From assembly GCA_944470555.2 (NCBI GenBank), contig OX104132.1, positions 1,468,931 to 1,532,930 on the forward strand: a stretch of 64,000 bases of DNA, given 5' to 3'. The translations under genes and the position numbers were made by a program. The DNA comes from Heterobilharzia americana. Taxonomy: Eukaryota; Platyhelminthes; Trematoda; Strigeidida; Schistosomatidae. Positions within the stretch are counted from its first letter, which is position 1. Each line of letters starts with the position of its first letter. Shown here piece after piece: positions 1-11,746 of the stretch. The notes under the pieces were generated by a model. That model was not told the origin of the DNA, made no database searches, and saw only the letters and a program-made list of their open reading frames with translations.

Positions 1-67
1 AGGTTGTGTGATTAGCCTGATATGAATTAAGGAACTAAATTGTATTGAAAATCTCATCTAGTAAATA

Positions 68-510
68 ATTATTATTTAATTATCTGTCCCTTAGGTTCCT
101 AGTGGAACATACCGCTTCAGTAGCATGTCTCCACTAAACTCTCAGCTCTGCAATCTTTTCAACCTGCCTCCACAACTGCCTACAAACTCTCATGTCTTCT
201 TCACATCATCTCCTCCATAGCACCCTCAACAAAGACGCCCAACTCGTCATTTCCCATCTGGGTTCCACTTGAGTCCTCGGCCTGGCACGTGATATCCCCA
301 GTCGGTCTTCTCAGTGCATTCCCAATATATCTCCACCTCCTTCCACTGCATGTTTGTTGAGCGATAGGTTCTTGCTTAGCTGGTTCGTTACATGACCAGA
401 TTTCCTTGTTGCTTATTCTTATTATTCTGGCTATCTGATCTTCAGTAACGAGGGTAGGCAGTTGTAAATGAATATCTGTAGTTCGTTGAAAATGCTTTTC
501 GTAACCGAGT
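68..510 (-). mobile_element. RTE non-LTR retrotransposon, 3' fragment (copy A)
   Basis: On the minus strand this is the C-terminal coding end and 3' tail of the window's main RTE family. It matches the full copy at 8612-11815 from the conserved terminal block (which encodes a CSTRNPRD-like end there) back to the region after the RT domain. An A/T-rich tail at about 61-84 marks the 3' end, and the 5' side is truncated near 510. No frame is open across it, so it is an old dead fragment. Homology is seen by comparing copies; the RTE assignment is family knowledge. Confidence 0.8.
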
Positions 511-514
511 TAAT

Positions 515-1480
515 AATACTCTAACACTATGTGCTTTCTTAAATCAACAATGTAACCACTCAGGTGTTTCATTTTCTCCAACTAATAATGTTGAGTAGGA
601 TTTTCAAGTTGGTATTTTTCATAAATCTAATCTGAGAGTGCAGTAAAAGTTTCAAAGTGAAATCTTTTACTTGGCTGTTCGTATACGATGACTCCATGTA
701 TTCCATCATTGAATATCTCGCCAGGAATTTCACCTGTGAAACAAATTAGACAAACGTGACTAAAAATAGGGAATACATTTCTAAACAACATAAGTCTTAT
801 GGAAAACATGAAAATTTCTAGGCGTTTCAGCATCTTTCGAAGTGAAGAAAATACATTCTTGTTGTGACCGTGTGGTGGGGTTGCGCGCGTGGGTATAGAT
901 GAATACTCGGACTCAATAGATACCTCAACTGAATACCTTTACGACTGACCTCTCTCAGTACCTTCTGCTTCACTTAGTCGCGGAGAAATCAGAAGACAAA
1001 GACGGCCTGTGACTGCAAGAACAGCGACAACAACAACTTTTATTAGCCAAATACATGACATATATAAAGTTACAAAACTCTCAGAAAATGAAGCCACAAA
1101 TGAACCAATTAGATTTCTTGTATGAGGTCGAATTCCTCCAATAAGGTCCTCATGTCAGCGTATGCATAAATCATGACCTGAACATGATCTGATCAGGACT
1201 TGGAAACTCCCCTATTGGCTACCTTCTTGTCGCTACGTAACAATTCCAAACATCTATACTTACTAGTCAGTGATGCAAAATGCTAACCGAAACGTCTTAA
1301 CCTTGATTATTTAAGGTTTGTGGGAGGTTTATTGACTCTAGGTTGGTATTTATATCAGTTGGATAAGCACTTAAGACCAGGGGGTACTGCACAGCTGCTT
1401 CGTCTTAACGTGGGACTCCTCATCAGCCTATGATGGATATCATCATCAACATGGAAAAAAGCATTATTGCAGGACTCTGC
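515..1480. other. No recognised gene
   Basis: AT-rich sequence with only short chance frames. A short run of CAA triplets lies near 1028. I recognise no coding domain, RNA gene or repeat that recurs elsewhere in the window. Confidence 0.5.
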
Positions 1481-2525
1481 AAGTTCCTATACCTCATATT
1501 GGCACATCAAGTAACAAGGCAATAAAAAGGGAAGATGAACAAGGAAAGAAAAATTGGCAAAGGGAAGTAGAAGTAGAAAGCAGTAGAAGAGAGAAAGGAA
1601 GAATGAGAAAATAATGAGATTAAGTATAGCAATTAAGATGTGGATAATGTGTGTATACGTCTACGTCACTGACATCGATTCTGAGCCATATCACATAAAG
1701 TCTCCAACCACCGGTTTGGTTCTCTTGTCCCGCGGACCCCAACCGGCTAGTGTGCACCGCCCTATCTGGTTCAAACCAACAGTCAATGACTTCATGCACT
1801 GATACCGTGGTTTAATCTGGCCGTTCTAAGCCTCTTTCCAGTCTGAACCTACGTCGGCCGACCTTGTGTGACGAGGCAGGTGGTGGCTAGGCATACGTAA
1901 CGCATGTCGAAGCTAACCATCTCAGTCGATAAATGTTCACTACGTATCGACTGTCTTATTTTTCCGACCTGAAACTTCATATCTGACTTTTGAGTAACTC
2001 ACATGGTGACACCATAAAACACACCCTATGCTGTGAAGGCAGGGGTGGTCGAACACCTGAAGCCTTCTCATGTTCTCTACATTTAGTGACTGCGTTTCAC
2101 AGTCATAAAGTAGAAGAGAGCGGTTTCAGCACAGTACACTCTATCCATAATCGACAATCGGATGTCGCGATGGCACCACAGATAGCGTAAGTTGGCGAAA
2201 GTCAACCAAGCCTTTTGTATACATGTAAAGATTTCGTCGGCCACTGACCATCTCACCAGGGCTGATGCGACTTCTCAGGTAACTGAAGTATTCAATGCGC
2301 TCAACCGCTTTACTCTTTGTTGTTAGTGGGGATACCGTTGAAGACTGATCATAGAGCAACAATTTGAATTTGGGTGGCGAGAACTGCATCCCAAACATTC
2401 TCAAATAGCCACTCAAGTCGTCTAGAAGACTCTGTATGTTGTCAGCGTCTTCACCTAACAGAACTATGCCATCTGCATATTCTAGGTCAGCCGAAAGTTC
2501 TCCTGTGATCAGGTTTTCTATATTA
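1480..2525 (-). mobile_element. Second-family non-LTR retrotransposon, RT C-terminal part and 3' tail
   Basis: Read on the minus strand, the interval begins inside an RT domain. The frame at 2141-2416 and the sequence just upstream encode an LEYADGIVLLGEDAD stretch followed by a palm/thumb region (LSGYLRMFGMQFSP) and an EYFSYLRSRISPG block. The region then runs through a 3' tail that closely matches 49140-49995. The RT catalytic motif, expected to be YADD, reads YADG, so the second catalytic aspartate is lost. Stops and frameshifts break the rest. It is a different family from the CSTRNPRD-ending RTE, but of the same general APE-type non-LTR class. Confidence 0.7.
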
Positions 2526-2854
2526 CACTAGGTGAATAGTCCAGAAACCTAAGAATAAGTGAATGATGCCTTACTGTTTTACTTTCAACATTCTGATTTG
2601 ATTCTCTGAAGGCTTTCAGATTCATGTACACTTAAAAATCTGCTTAGTGACTAGTTCATTATCTGAAATATGAACTTACCGAGTTTCTGCTTCGGTTTTT
2701 ATCCTGAATGTAATTTTGTCAATAAAACAATAGTTCTAATGTTATTACTTGAAGTATCCCATTACTGACTGAGTCAAATTGATAGGTCTCTATTGTCATT
2801 CTAGCTCCTACATGGATGCCTTGATATTGCCTGTATTTCCAACTTTGAATACAG

Positions 2855-2985
2855 GACGCGTGTCACCTGGATATATCTGCCCCCAGTGAGGTATGTTGTT
2901 CCCTCTGAGACTCGAACATGGAAACGATCGCTTCAAACGACAGAACGTTATCTACTCGGTCATTGAGATATGATAGGCAGGTTAT
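2855..2985 (-). repeat. SM-alpha-like SINE fragment, hammerhead lost
   Basis: The reverse complement has the SM-alpha layout: a tRNA-like promoter region with an A-box-like start, a B-box-like GTTCGAGTC, then the CACTGG...ATATCCAG stem that precedes the ribozyme. The hammerhead core (CTGANGA...GAAA) is deleted, and the sequence jumps to the ACGCGTCCTG segment. It is inferred to be a decayed member of the schistosome hammerhead-bearing SINE family. Confidence 0.55.
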
Positions 2986-3029
2986 ATACAGGCAAAAACA
3001 TAAAGGCTATGCCCTCTGCTTAAGAGACA

Positions 3030-3130
3030 GCTATTGTTACTCGATGGCTAAATGGGTAACGCCTTGACGTTTGAAATTATTGGTTCCAGGTTTCAGTATA
3101 AGCGGTAACAACTTCGTTCACTGGGGGCTG
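3030..3130 (+). repeat. Possible tRNA-like SINE fragment
   Basis: A TGGCTAAATGG box near 3044 and a GGTTCCAGG box near 3082 are spaced like pol III A and B boxes. The downstream CACTGGGGGCTGGTACACCCAGC segment resembles the end of the SM-alpha promoter region, but no hammerhead follows. The call rests on box-like motifs only. Confidence 0.3.
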
Positions 3131-3134
3131 GTAC

Positions 3135-3950
3135 ACCCAGCCGTTTGGAGTCACACTTAGTTTATTAGATAATAGGAATTCAACCGGTAATCTAGAAAAC
3201 AAACTCAGATATCTCAATCCATACATTAACAAACAACCATACAATACAGTTGAACAAAACAATTATACTGAGAGCGGATGTACTCAGCTGAGGAGAGAGG
3301 TAGACTGATTACTGAGTTACTAATCATCGAATCAACCCCCAACATATATAAAATGAATGATGCAATACCTTAACTTGAGATATGGAAAACTGTACTTTGA
3401 CTTAAAATAAGAATGTTAGGTGATAAGGCTTTACAATTCACATGTATAATGTTTTGTGATTACTTTGATATAGGTATACGTAGTAATTTATACTCAAAAC
3501 ATCATTCAGTAAATAATATTATGTTACTATATCTTATACTTATGAAATAAACTAATCTGATATGAAATTGTAGTGTACAGTTTTTGTTTTACATTGATAA
3601 ACAGACAAATATTATTGGTAAATACAAAAAAAGGGTGTCCTGTATCTCAGACACCATGATTTATTATGTAATTGGTGTTCATCTTTAAAGGCTGAAGTCG
3701 CTTACTGAGAGTATATTTCGGTCAAGAAATGAAGTGTTATATTTTACTTCAATGATGTTGAATTTTGTGAATTGAAAGTAATCTGAGATGTATATGAATA
3801 AATGGAGTATATGAAAGTATCCAAACAAACCCATTTGACTATATAAAACGATTGCAACGAAGAAACAGGTTTCTTTTCAATGAAATCATCCTCTTAATTG
3901 AACATTCATAAACACATAGTAAACATGTATAGTACTGGCTAACAGTGGAA
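3135..3950. other. No recognised gene
   Basis: Strongly AT-rich. Only short chance frames are present, with no motif or internal repeat I can assign. Confidence 0.5.
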
Positions 3951-3954
3951 TCCT

Positions 3955-4150
3955 GGATTCGTGGCTCGGTAGTGTAGTGGATAACTCTATGGTATTTGAA
4001 GCGATCGCTCCTCAGTCTGAGTCCCGGTGGGGACAACATCACTCACTGGAAGGTAGATATATCCAGCTAGTGAGTAGCACACTAGACGAACTGCAAATCC
4101 TGGATTCCCCTGCTACCCATTATCCATCGTTATTCCGTAAAAAGTCAGTA
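3955..4150 (+). repeat. SM-alpha-like SINE with degenerate hammerhead
   Basis: An A-box-like TGGCTCGGTAG near 3962 and a B-box-like GAGTCCCGG near 4020 are followed by CACTCACTGG and ATCCAGC, the 5' arm of hammerhead helix I. At 4063-4112 the core is damaged: the CTGANGA box reads CTAGTGAG and the second box reads CGAAC instead of CGAAA. The closing CCTGGATTCC arm and the CTGCTACCCATTATCC tail are kept. The ribozyme should be inactive. The family is recognised from the arrangement shared by five other places in this window. Confidence 0.65.
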
Positions 4151-4229
4151 TAAATTGCCCGAAAAAGTAAATTTACATACTCGGTAAATAAAAAAAAATG
4201 GTCACATCATTCTTTTCGAGTGACTCGAT

Positions 4230-4800
4230 CGCACTCTGTATACGATTTTGAAGAATTTATCAAAAGTTCTTTTACAGAGCTATTAGTCTCTTGTTAACCA
4301 AGTTGGAACGTGGTCATCAGAGCATTGCTTAAGCTGACACGTGATACGACTGAATGATATATACCCATTGATGTGACCCAACGCTTTAGTTTATCTTATG
4401 CCTACTGAAAATAAGTTGATGGCAGGAGAATATGATTCTAAGATTGACGTCAAAGAATGTTCTGTTTATGGATCCTGATAGCCTCTTTCTAAGAAAAATC
4501 TTCTTCAAAGCAGTCTGCACATGTTCTTTGACTTTTTTCCGGCTTTAGATTTTTATTGATAAATTTCAGTAGGTATCAAGATTTCCTATCAACATTTCTT
4601 CATCATCATGGATGGTGTCCTTCACACGGAAAGAGAAGTTACATCAATTGACGAATAAGAAGGATATGCGACCACTCAACAACCGTTTGACTTTGCTCTT
4701 GAAGTTACTAATTTGTTCAATGTAGAAGGTAACTGAAAAAGTATTCCTTTGGGTTAGGGCAAACTTTTCTAAGGCGCTTTATCGCGTTAAGTATGATTAT
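4230..4800 (-). mobile_element. Decayed Penelope-like element fragment (PLE4)
   Basis: On the minus strand the translation in broken frames resembles the linker and start of the endonuclease region of the better-preserved PLE at 15830-17287. Shared nucleotide blocks include AATGTTCTGTTTATGGAT and a GATGTG(A/G)ACCAA segment. No catalytic motif is intact. It is an old, 5'- and 3'-truncated copy, found only by comparison within the window. Confidence 0.4.
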
Positions 4801-4804
4801 CTCA

Positions 4805-5960
4805 TTGAATGGAATTTTATTTGATCAGGAAATTTCTATAGCGATACATCTAAGACATGATAAATGGCGATTGACTAGACGCATAATTGATGTCTTAGAT
4901 CATGAAAATAGTAAATCCTATACTAATTGAAACAGAAACTCATTTACTGTCAACATGGTCCTAGTAATCATCAGTTTTTCAACAACCTTGTACCTACAGT
5001 GTTAGACTATAATCTTCTCACCTCATTACAAGACATATTCAGCATGTATCAAGGGAAATTAGACATCAAGTACAACTTCTACTCCTTAAGGTTTCTTCGG
5101 TTCTAGAATGATCTTTTTACACAGGTGGTTAAGGTTACTTTTGAAAGCCAACTTGGTACCTTCTCATAGCATAGATGAAAGTTGAACGACAACTAACTTC
5201 TCTGCCTTATTCACTGTCTGTCTCTTTCTTTCTTAGACAAATAGGTTAACAACTCAGAAAACTTGTAATTCATTATTTCAAGAAATGAAGGTGAATTAAA
5301 CAAAAGCTTCTTCTGTTCTGTTGTTAATCATTTAAAACTGATTACTGTCAGTTAGTACAACTACATCATTGTTACTTAATCGTTATCAGTAGTAATGTAA
5401 TAAGAATTAAACGATTCAACTTATTTTCTTCTATGGAGTTTTGTTCAACATAGGACAAGATGTGTGTGTACAAAAAATCCTTAGTATTACACCAAGGCTT
5501 ATTATAGTATGAAGTCTATGAATCGAACAAACATTCATAGGTGGATTATTGTTAAGATTAACTACTTTTTCAACGTTCAATTGATCATTGAATTTGTTTT
5601 TCTTTTACCCGCATATTAAATGTGGGAAATTTATAGTTTCTGTGTACATTCGAATTACGTGTTTCATAGTGAATTTGATAGATTTGTACATACATAGTTA
5701 ACTATTACATTACGACATTATTTTATATTCCTCTTAAAAGACCCAGTATTATATCATCTAGCTTACTGGTGGTATTTCAGTTCTAGTCGGTAAACTTGTA
5801 TCAGCGCTAACTGAATGATTTCCTATCTACTGTTAGATAATGGTCCTCCGTAAATGGTCTTATCTTATGCTTAATTCTTCAAAATATCAGATGTCAATAT
5901 AACCTATATAAACCTCTTACTTCTCAGGAGTCCTGTTCCTTCGGATCTTTCCTGGTCTTC
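4805..5960. other. No recognised gene
   Basis: AT-rich, with no long frame and no match to the repeat families defined elsewhere in the window. Confidence 0.5.
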
Positions 5961-5965
5961 ACATC

Positions 5966-7235
5966 ATTATATTATTTAGTTTCCTTTGGGTTCCTCGTGG
6001 AATATAGGACTTCAGTAGCACGCCTCCATTTCACTTTCTTCTCTGCAGTCTTTTGAACCTCGCCCTACCACACCCTACAAACTTTCATTTCTTCCTCACA
6101 TTATCTCCTCCATGTCACCCTCACCTGAGACGTCCAACTCGTCGGTTCCCTCTTTGGATTCCATTCGAGGGGCTGGCCTGTCGCGTGAAATCCCCAGTCG
6201 GTCTTCTCAGTGTATGCCCAATCCATCTCCAATCTCCCCTTCTTCATATTTTTTGGGCGGTAGTTTCTTGGTTGGTTGCCAGCCAGCCAGAGTTCTCTGT
6301 TGCTTATTCTCTCTGACCATCTGATCTCATCTCATCTTCAGTGTCAGTATCGAGTGAGCGGGTGCGGCAGCTGTTGACGAATGTCTGTGGTTTGCTGGAA
6401 GTGCTTTTCGTGACGCGCCAAGTTTATGAACCGTCATATAGCAGCACTAACTTGACTGAATTGGTGTTGAAAATCCTGATCTTGTTCACTATTTGTGCTG
6501 AGTGTAGCAGATCTCCACAGCGACTTGAGATTGATGAAAGCCTTTCTTGCTGTATTTCCGATCCTGGTTTTGACATCCACGTCTGTGCAACCTGTAGTTG
6601 AAACGATGCTGCCTAGGTAGGTAGGTAGATGAAAGAGACTACTTCCTTTAGGTTTCTCCCGTTAATGGTGATTGGTGCTTGTTAATGATGCTGTTGTTGG
6701 TTGGGTATCTTGATCACCTCTTTCTTCTCTACTTTCACCTAAAAGAAGTCCGATATTCGTTTTCCCTTTGCTGTCTCTTCCGTCAAATTGTTAATTTTCG
6801 CCTGTAGATCTTCGAGTTTGTGCGACATAACACATTAGACATAAATCATCATCGTTAACGAAATCCAAATTTTCTAGGGTCTTTTCATCCGTCAAGCATC
6901 ATATGCCAATCTTTACGCTCCTCACGGTTTGCTGTATGACGCACTCGGGTCCAGAATACCACAATCGGGAAGATGGTAGGCGGCAGCCTTGTCTTACTCC
7001 TTCCTGTCTTCACTTCAAAGTCATCACTGAGCTTCCCGTTGTGAATCACTTGGCATGTGGCATCTTCATGTAGATGCTGTTGAATGAGGTTGATAAAGAT
7101 TTGTGATACTAGAAGCGTAGTGTTGAAGCAACTGCCAAATTACTTATCAGTCGACGCTGTTGGAGGCCTTTTCAAAGTCGATAAAGTTGAGGTAGAGTTG
7201 AGTTGACTGCCTTTCTATACTCTGTCCTATGATAA
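5966..7235 (-). mobile_element. RTE retrotransposon, 3' half (copy B)
   Basis: This minus-strand copy runs from an ATTATTT tail at 5966 through the conserved terminal block, the thumb/connection region and the RT palm. It ends in the segment encoding the AFDSVD-type RT motif (about 7150-7190) and is truncated near 7235. Many stops and frameshifts are present. The apparent frames on the plus strand at 6053-6601 are its antisense shadows. It is inactive and clearly homologous to 8612-9790. Confidence 0.8.
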
Positions 7236-8070
7236 CTATCCTCATATATCTTACTAATTTCTAAAGAAATTCTCAGCCAAATTTATTATTTTAGGAAACT
7301 GAAAATATCTAGTACAGCTCAACCTCTTCTCATGTGTTTTAGAAACTCCTGCATCTTGTCTATTCTCCTTTATTCTTTCTCGGATTGCTGAAAGACGTTT
7401 ATGTTGTGTATTGCGTAGAATTTCGAAGATTATCACTAAAACTAGTATATGCCATATATTATCGATAAACATATTAACTCATGTAAGTATCTAACAGAAG
7501 TTATTCTATCAAATGATCAGTATACTCTTCACTCAAATCTCTGTGTATGTATTGGTTGTCATAAACGAGACAAGCAGTAACCATATCAGACTTTATGCAT
7601 ATACCGCTGAATACAAAAACTCTATTATGACACAGTTAGCTTGTCTCTTATGAGATGAAGAAAGTATTACAACTGAACTGACACTAATCAACTTCTGTTT
7701 TGTAAAATTGAACTAATTACAGAGTATCCAGTATATTATTTGTCTATCTAAGTTAACTGGGGATTTTTAAGAGGATTGATTGTAGACGGAGTGAATATTC
7801 TCATCTTTTCTATATGTAATTTCTACGAGAATTTTTTTTCAAAACGAGTTGACAGCTATTTTGTTTACTCATTAGTAACTAATTCTTACATAAAGTCAGG
7901 CGTGATATGAAGAGTTTAAACTGAAAATCTCTGATTACTTTCAACTACTTTCAACCATCAGAGGAACACTAGTCATCATCACCTAATGATTGTAGATACG
8001 TCATGCTGACGACGAAACTTTATTATGTGGAATGACTCTAAATGTCTGACAATAAAGTGTAATGTATACT
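7236..8070. other. No recognised gene
   Basis: AT-rich DNA between two RTE pieces. Only short chance frames are present and no repeat was recognised. Confidence 0.5.
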
Positions 8071-8071
8071 A

Positions 8072-8580
8072 CTTTCTGCACTCAGCATGCGGAACAAGAT
8101 ACGGATTTTCAACACCAACGCAGTCAAGTCAGTGCTCCTGTATGGTTCACAGACTTGGCGCGTCACGAAAGGCATTTCCAATAAACTACAGACATTCATC
8201 AACAACTGCTTACGCTGGCTCGCTACTGAAGATCAGATGGATTGCCAGAAAGAATAAGCAACAAGGAACTCTGGGAACGAACCAACAAAGCAAGGACCTA
8301 TCGCGCAACAAATATGCAGGAAGAAGTGGAGATGGATTGGCCATGCACTGAGAAGGCCGACTGAGGACATCACGCGTCAGGCCAGTTGCTCGAGTGGAAT
8401 CCCCATGGGAAGCGACGAGTTGGACGTCCAAGGGTGACATGGAGGAGATCGTGCGAGGAGGAAATGAGAGGTTGTGGGCTGTCATGGGACCAGGTTCAAA
8501 AGATCTCAGAGAACAGAGGTCACTGGAGGCGTGCTACTGAAGCCCTATGTTCCACTAGGAACCCAAGGGACTAATAACAA

Positions 8581-8600
<20 letters not shown>
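8072..8600 (+). mobile_element. RTE retrotransposon, 3' fragment (copy C), tail-to-tail with copy D
   Basis: Plus-strand 3' end of the RTE family. It starts at the segment encoding an RNKIRIFNTN-like motif and ends with the terminal block and an (ATA)n tail at about 8574-8600. The frame is broken: several pieces (8025-8351, 8386-8574) cover one ancestral reading frame, and the last still encodes a GKRRVGRPRVTWRR block. It is about 500 nt, is nearly the reverse complement of 8612-9110, and meets that copy through opposed trinucleotide tails. Confidence 0.85.

Positions 8601-8614
<14 letters not shown>
8587..8614. repeat. (TAA/TTA)n microsatellite, shared RTE tails
   Basis: ATAATAATA runs directly into a longer TTA repeat. 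It is the meeting point of the 3' tails of two oppositely oriented RTE copies. Trinucleotide 3' tails are typical of RTE-clade elements. Confidence 0.85.
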
Positions 8615-9100
8615 GTCCCTTGGGTTCCTAGTGGAACATAGGGCTTCAGTAGCACGCCTCCAGTGACCTCTGTTCTCTGAGATCTTTTGAACCTGGTTCC
8701 ACGACAGCCCAGAAGCTCTCATTTCCTCCTCGCATGACCTCCTCCATGTCACCCTCGGACGTCCAACTCGTCGCTTCCCATGGGGATTCCACTCGAGGGC
8801 CTGACGCGTGATGTCCTCAGTCGGCCTTCTCAGTGCATGGCCAATCCATCTCCACTTCTTCCTGCATATTTGTTGCGTGATAGGTTCTTGGTTGGTTCGT
8901 TCCCAGAGTTCCTTGTTGCTTATTTTTTCTGGCCATCTGATCTTCAGCAGCGAGCGTAAGCAGTTGTTGATGAATGTCTGTAGTTTATTGGAAATCCTTT
9001 CGTGACGCGCCAAGTCTCTGAGCCATACAAGAGCACTGACTTGACGTTGGTGTTGAAAATCCGTATCTTGTTCCGCATGCTGAGTGCAGAAGATCTCCAC
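8612..9100 (-). pseudogene. C-terminal domain of RTE copy D
   Basis: A 162-residue frame. After about 30 residues out of register it carries NKLQTFINNCLRSLLKIRW, then RWIGHALRR, WNPHGKRRVGRPRVTWRR and a C-terminus WRRATEALCSTRNPRD. The GRPR-TWRR block near the C-terminus is typical of RTE-clade polyproteins. The stop lies just before the trinucleotide tail. It continues the RT frame after a single-base deletion. Confidence 0.8.
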
Positions 9101-10658
9101 ACTGGTTTCAGGCTAATGAACGCCTGTCTTGCTTTTCCGATTCTGACTTTGACGTCCTCGTCCGTCCCGCCTGTAGTTGAAACAGTGCTTCCTAGATAAG
9201 TGAAGGAGGTTACTTCCTTCAAGTTTCTCCCGTTGACGGTGATTGGAGTTTGTTGTTGTTGTTGTTGATGGTGGTGGTGCGGTATCTTCATCACTTCTGT
9301 CTTCTCTATATTCACCTGAAGTCCCGTCTTAGCTGCCTCTTCTGTCAACTTGTTAGTTTTTGCCTGCAGATCTTCAAGTTTATGTGACATTAGGCATAAG
9401 TCATCGGCGAAATCCAAGTCTTCTAGGTTCTTTTCCGTCGTCCAGTGTATCCCCCTCTTCTCGCTGCCTACTGTTTGCTGCATGATCCAGTCCACCACAA
9501 TAAGGAATATCATGGGGGATAGTAGGCAACCTTGTTTCACTCCTGTCTTCACTTCAAAGGCATCACTGAGCTTCCCATTGTGGATTACTTGGCATGTGGC
9601 ATCTTCATATAGTTGTTGAATGAGGCGGATAAAGGTTTGCGGTACTCCGTAGTATTGAAGCAGTTTCCAAATTACTTCTCGGTCGACGCTGTCAAAGGCC
9701 TTCTCAAAGTCGATGAAGTTGAGGTAGAGAGCTGATTGCCATTCTACGCTCTGTTCTATGATGATACGAAGCGTTGCAATTTGGTCAGCACATGATTTGT
9801 ACTTCCTGAAGCCTGCCTGTTCCGGTCGCAGTTTTGAATCCAGTGCGTCTTTAAGCCTCTCCAGGATGATGCGGCTTAATATTTTACTTGGGGTGGACAG
9901 GAGAGTGATTCCGCGCCAGTTCTTGCAAGCACTGAGGTCTCCCTTCTTCGGCAGTTTGACAAGGTAACCCTTCTTCCAATCGTCAGGTACCTTCTCTTCC
10001 TTCCACACCTTCTGCAATAGTGGTGTGAGCATGTCCGCTGTTGTCTCTGCATCTGTTCTCAGTGCTTCTGGCGGTATTCCATCTGGTCCTGCTGCTTTCC
10101 CGCATTTCAGTAGCTTTATGGCGTTCAGGACTTCCATTTTCGTTGGGGGATTTATGTTCACTTGTAATTCAGCGGCTGCAGGTGGTATTTCTGGACGAAG
10201 TGCAGGTGGTGGTCGATTCAAGAGCTTCTTGAAGTGGTCGGCCCATCGTTTCCTCTGTTTCTCTTCTTTTTAATTAAATTTCCTTCTTCATCTTTTATTG
10301 GTTTCATCTGTGTTGGTCTCTTCCCTGATAGCAACCTGGTTATTTGATACAATGTCGTCAGGTCTCTCTTACCTGCAGCCTGTTCTGCTTCACTTGCCAG
10401 TGTTTCGTAGAAGTGTCTTTTGTCTTTGCGTGCACTCTTCTTCACTTCTTTGTCCAGTGTTTTATACATTGTGCTCAGTTCCTCTTGTCGTTGAGCATCC
10501 TTGCACTGGTTTATCTTCTGCTTCACCATCCTCCTCTCCTCTATCAGCTTCCAGGTATCCGTCGAGATCCATTCCTTGTCTTCTTTCTTCTTCCTTCCTA
10601 ATACTGTTGTGCAGGTTTCTTTCCACATAGCTTTCAAAGACTTCCAGTGTTCTTCCAC
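8944..10658 (-). pseudogene. Reverse transcriptase region of RTE copy D (frameshifted)
   Basis: Two frames cover it. 10658-10218 (146 residues) is the endonuclease-RT linker. 10221-8944 (425 residues) is the RT, with GPDGIPPEAL (46-55), KLPKKGD (89-95), RPEQAGFR (132-139), DFEKAFDSVD (171-180), GVKQGCLLSP (227-236) and the catalytic FADD (271-274). The RT would copy the element's RNA at the nicked target. A histidine/glutamine-rich stretch (HHHHQQQQQQ) follows the palm. A further one-base deletion near 9000 (AAAG where sibling copies read AAAAG) ends the frame and moves the C-terminus to 9100-8612. Catalytic residues are intact, but the protein cannot be made in one piece. Confidence 0.85.
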
Positions 10659-11746
10659 ACAGGTTTCTTCAGGGATGTCCCTCGATGTCTCCCATTTTGT
10701 CTTGATGGCTGCTTGAAGATCTCCTTTGTAGTTTCATCCTTCAGTTTCCGAGTGTTGTACTTGAATTGAGGTCTATCACCAGCTTCCTTGAAGGCTTTTA
10801 ACTTGATTTGGAAGGTTCCTTGCACTAGATAGTGGTCTGAACCTACATCTGCTCCTCTTCTTGACCTTGTGTTAAGTAGACTGCGTCTCCATTTTCTTGA
10901 GATTGAGATAAAGTCGATTTGATTTTTAGTGTGTCCATCTGGTGAAGTCCATGTCGCTTTGTGGATATCCTTGTGCCTGAACACACTGCCTCCAATCACC
11001 AAATCGTTGAATGCACAGAATTCTGCAAACAATTCTCCATTCTCATTCATTTCACCTAGCGCCTCTCGACCCATGGTTAGTTCTCTTCCCGTGTTGTCCC
11101 CTCCCAGTTTGGCATTCATGTCGCCCATTAGAATTTTGATATCGCCAACTGACGTCTTGTCCAGTGTTGATTGAAGTTGTCTGTAGAATTCCTCCTTTTT
11201 CTCTTGCTCTGCATTATTTGTAGGTGCATAACATTGTATGATTGTGACCTTTCTTCCTTTTGAGTTGAATCTTGCTGTCATGATCCTGGAGGAGATTGGT
11301 TCCCACTGCATGAGAGCCTTCGATGCTCTTGAGGACATCATGATAGCCACTCCCTCAGTGTGCTCGTGGTTGGCGTCTGGGTGACCGGAGTAGATTATTG
11401 ATTCTCCAGTTGACAGTTTGGAGAGTCCACTCCCATTCCATCTGCTTTCGCAAATCCCAAGCACTTCGATGTTATACCTTCTCATCTCCTTTGCAATCTG
11501 GGCTGCCTTACTGGGTTCAAACATCGTGCGGACATTCCATGTCCCCACGTTTACTTTCGCTTTCATCGAGAGAAGACACATCGGCCAATTGGCTTCCCGA
11601 AGGCTTTCACCAACTGGCGTCATTTCGCCTCTCCGATTCCAGCGGGGAATAAGTTTGTTTTCATTTTTTATATTTTGTTTGTGCTTTGAAGTTTCTTTAG
11701 CGGTTAGATTTGTTTTACGGGGTAGGGTTGCTAGCCCTATGCCCAA
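10634..11746 (-). pseudogene. APE-type endonuclease domain of RTE copy D
   Basis: A 370-residue frame. After about 60 residues it carries the exonuclease-endonuclease-phosphatase fold motifs in order: NVGTWNVRT (66-74), the metal-binding glutamate in ICESRWNG (E100), YAPTNN (173-178), GDMNAK (208-213), QIDFI (276-280) and GSDH (302-305). This domain nicks target DNA to prime reverse transcription. All expected catalytic residues (N, E, D, N, D, H) are visible. The frame is lost at about 10640-10660, where the next frame (10658-10218) continues the same polypeptide, so the domain itself is intact but cut off from the RT. The first in-frame ATG at 11746 may not be the original start. Confidence 0.85.
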
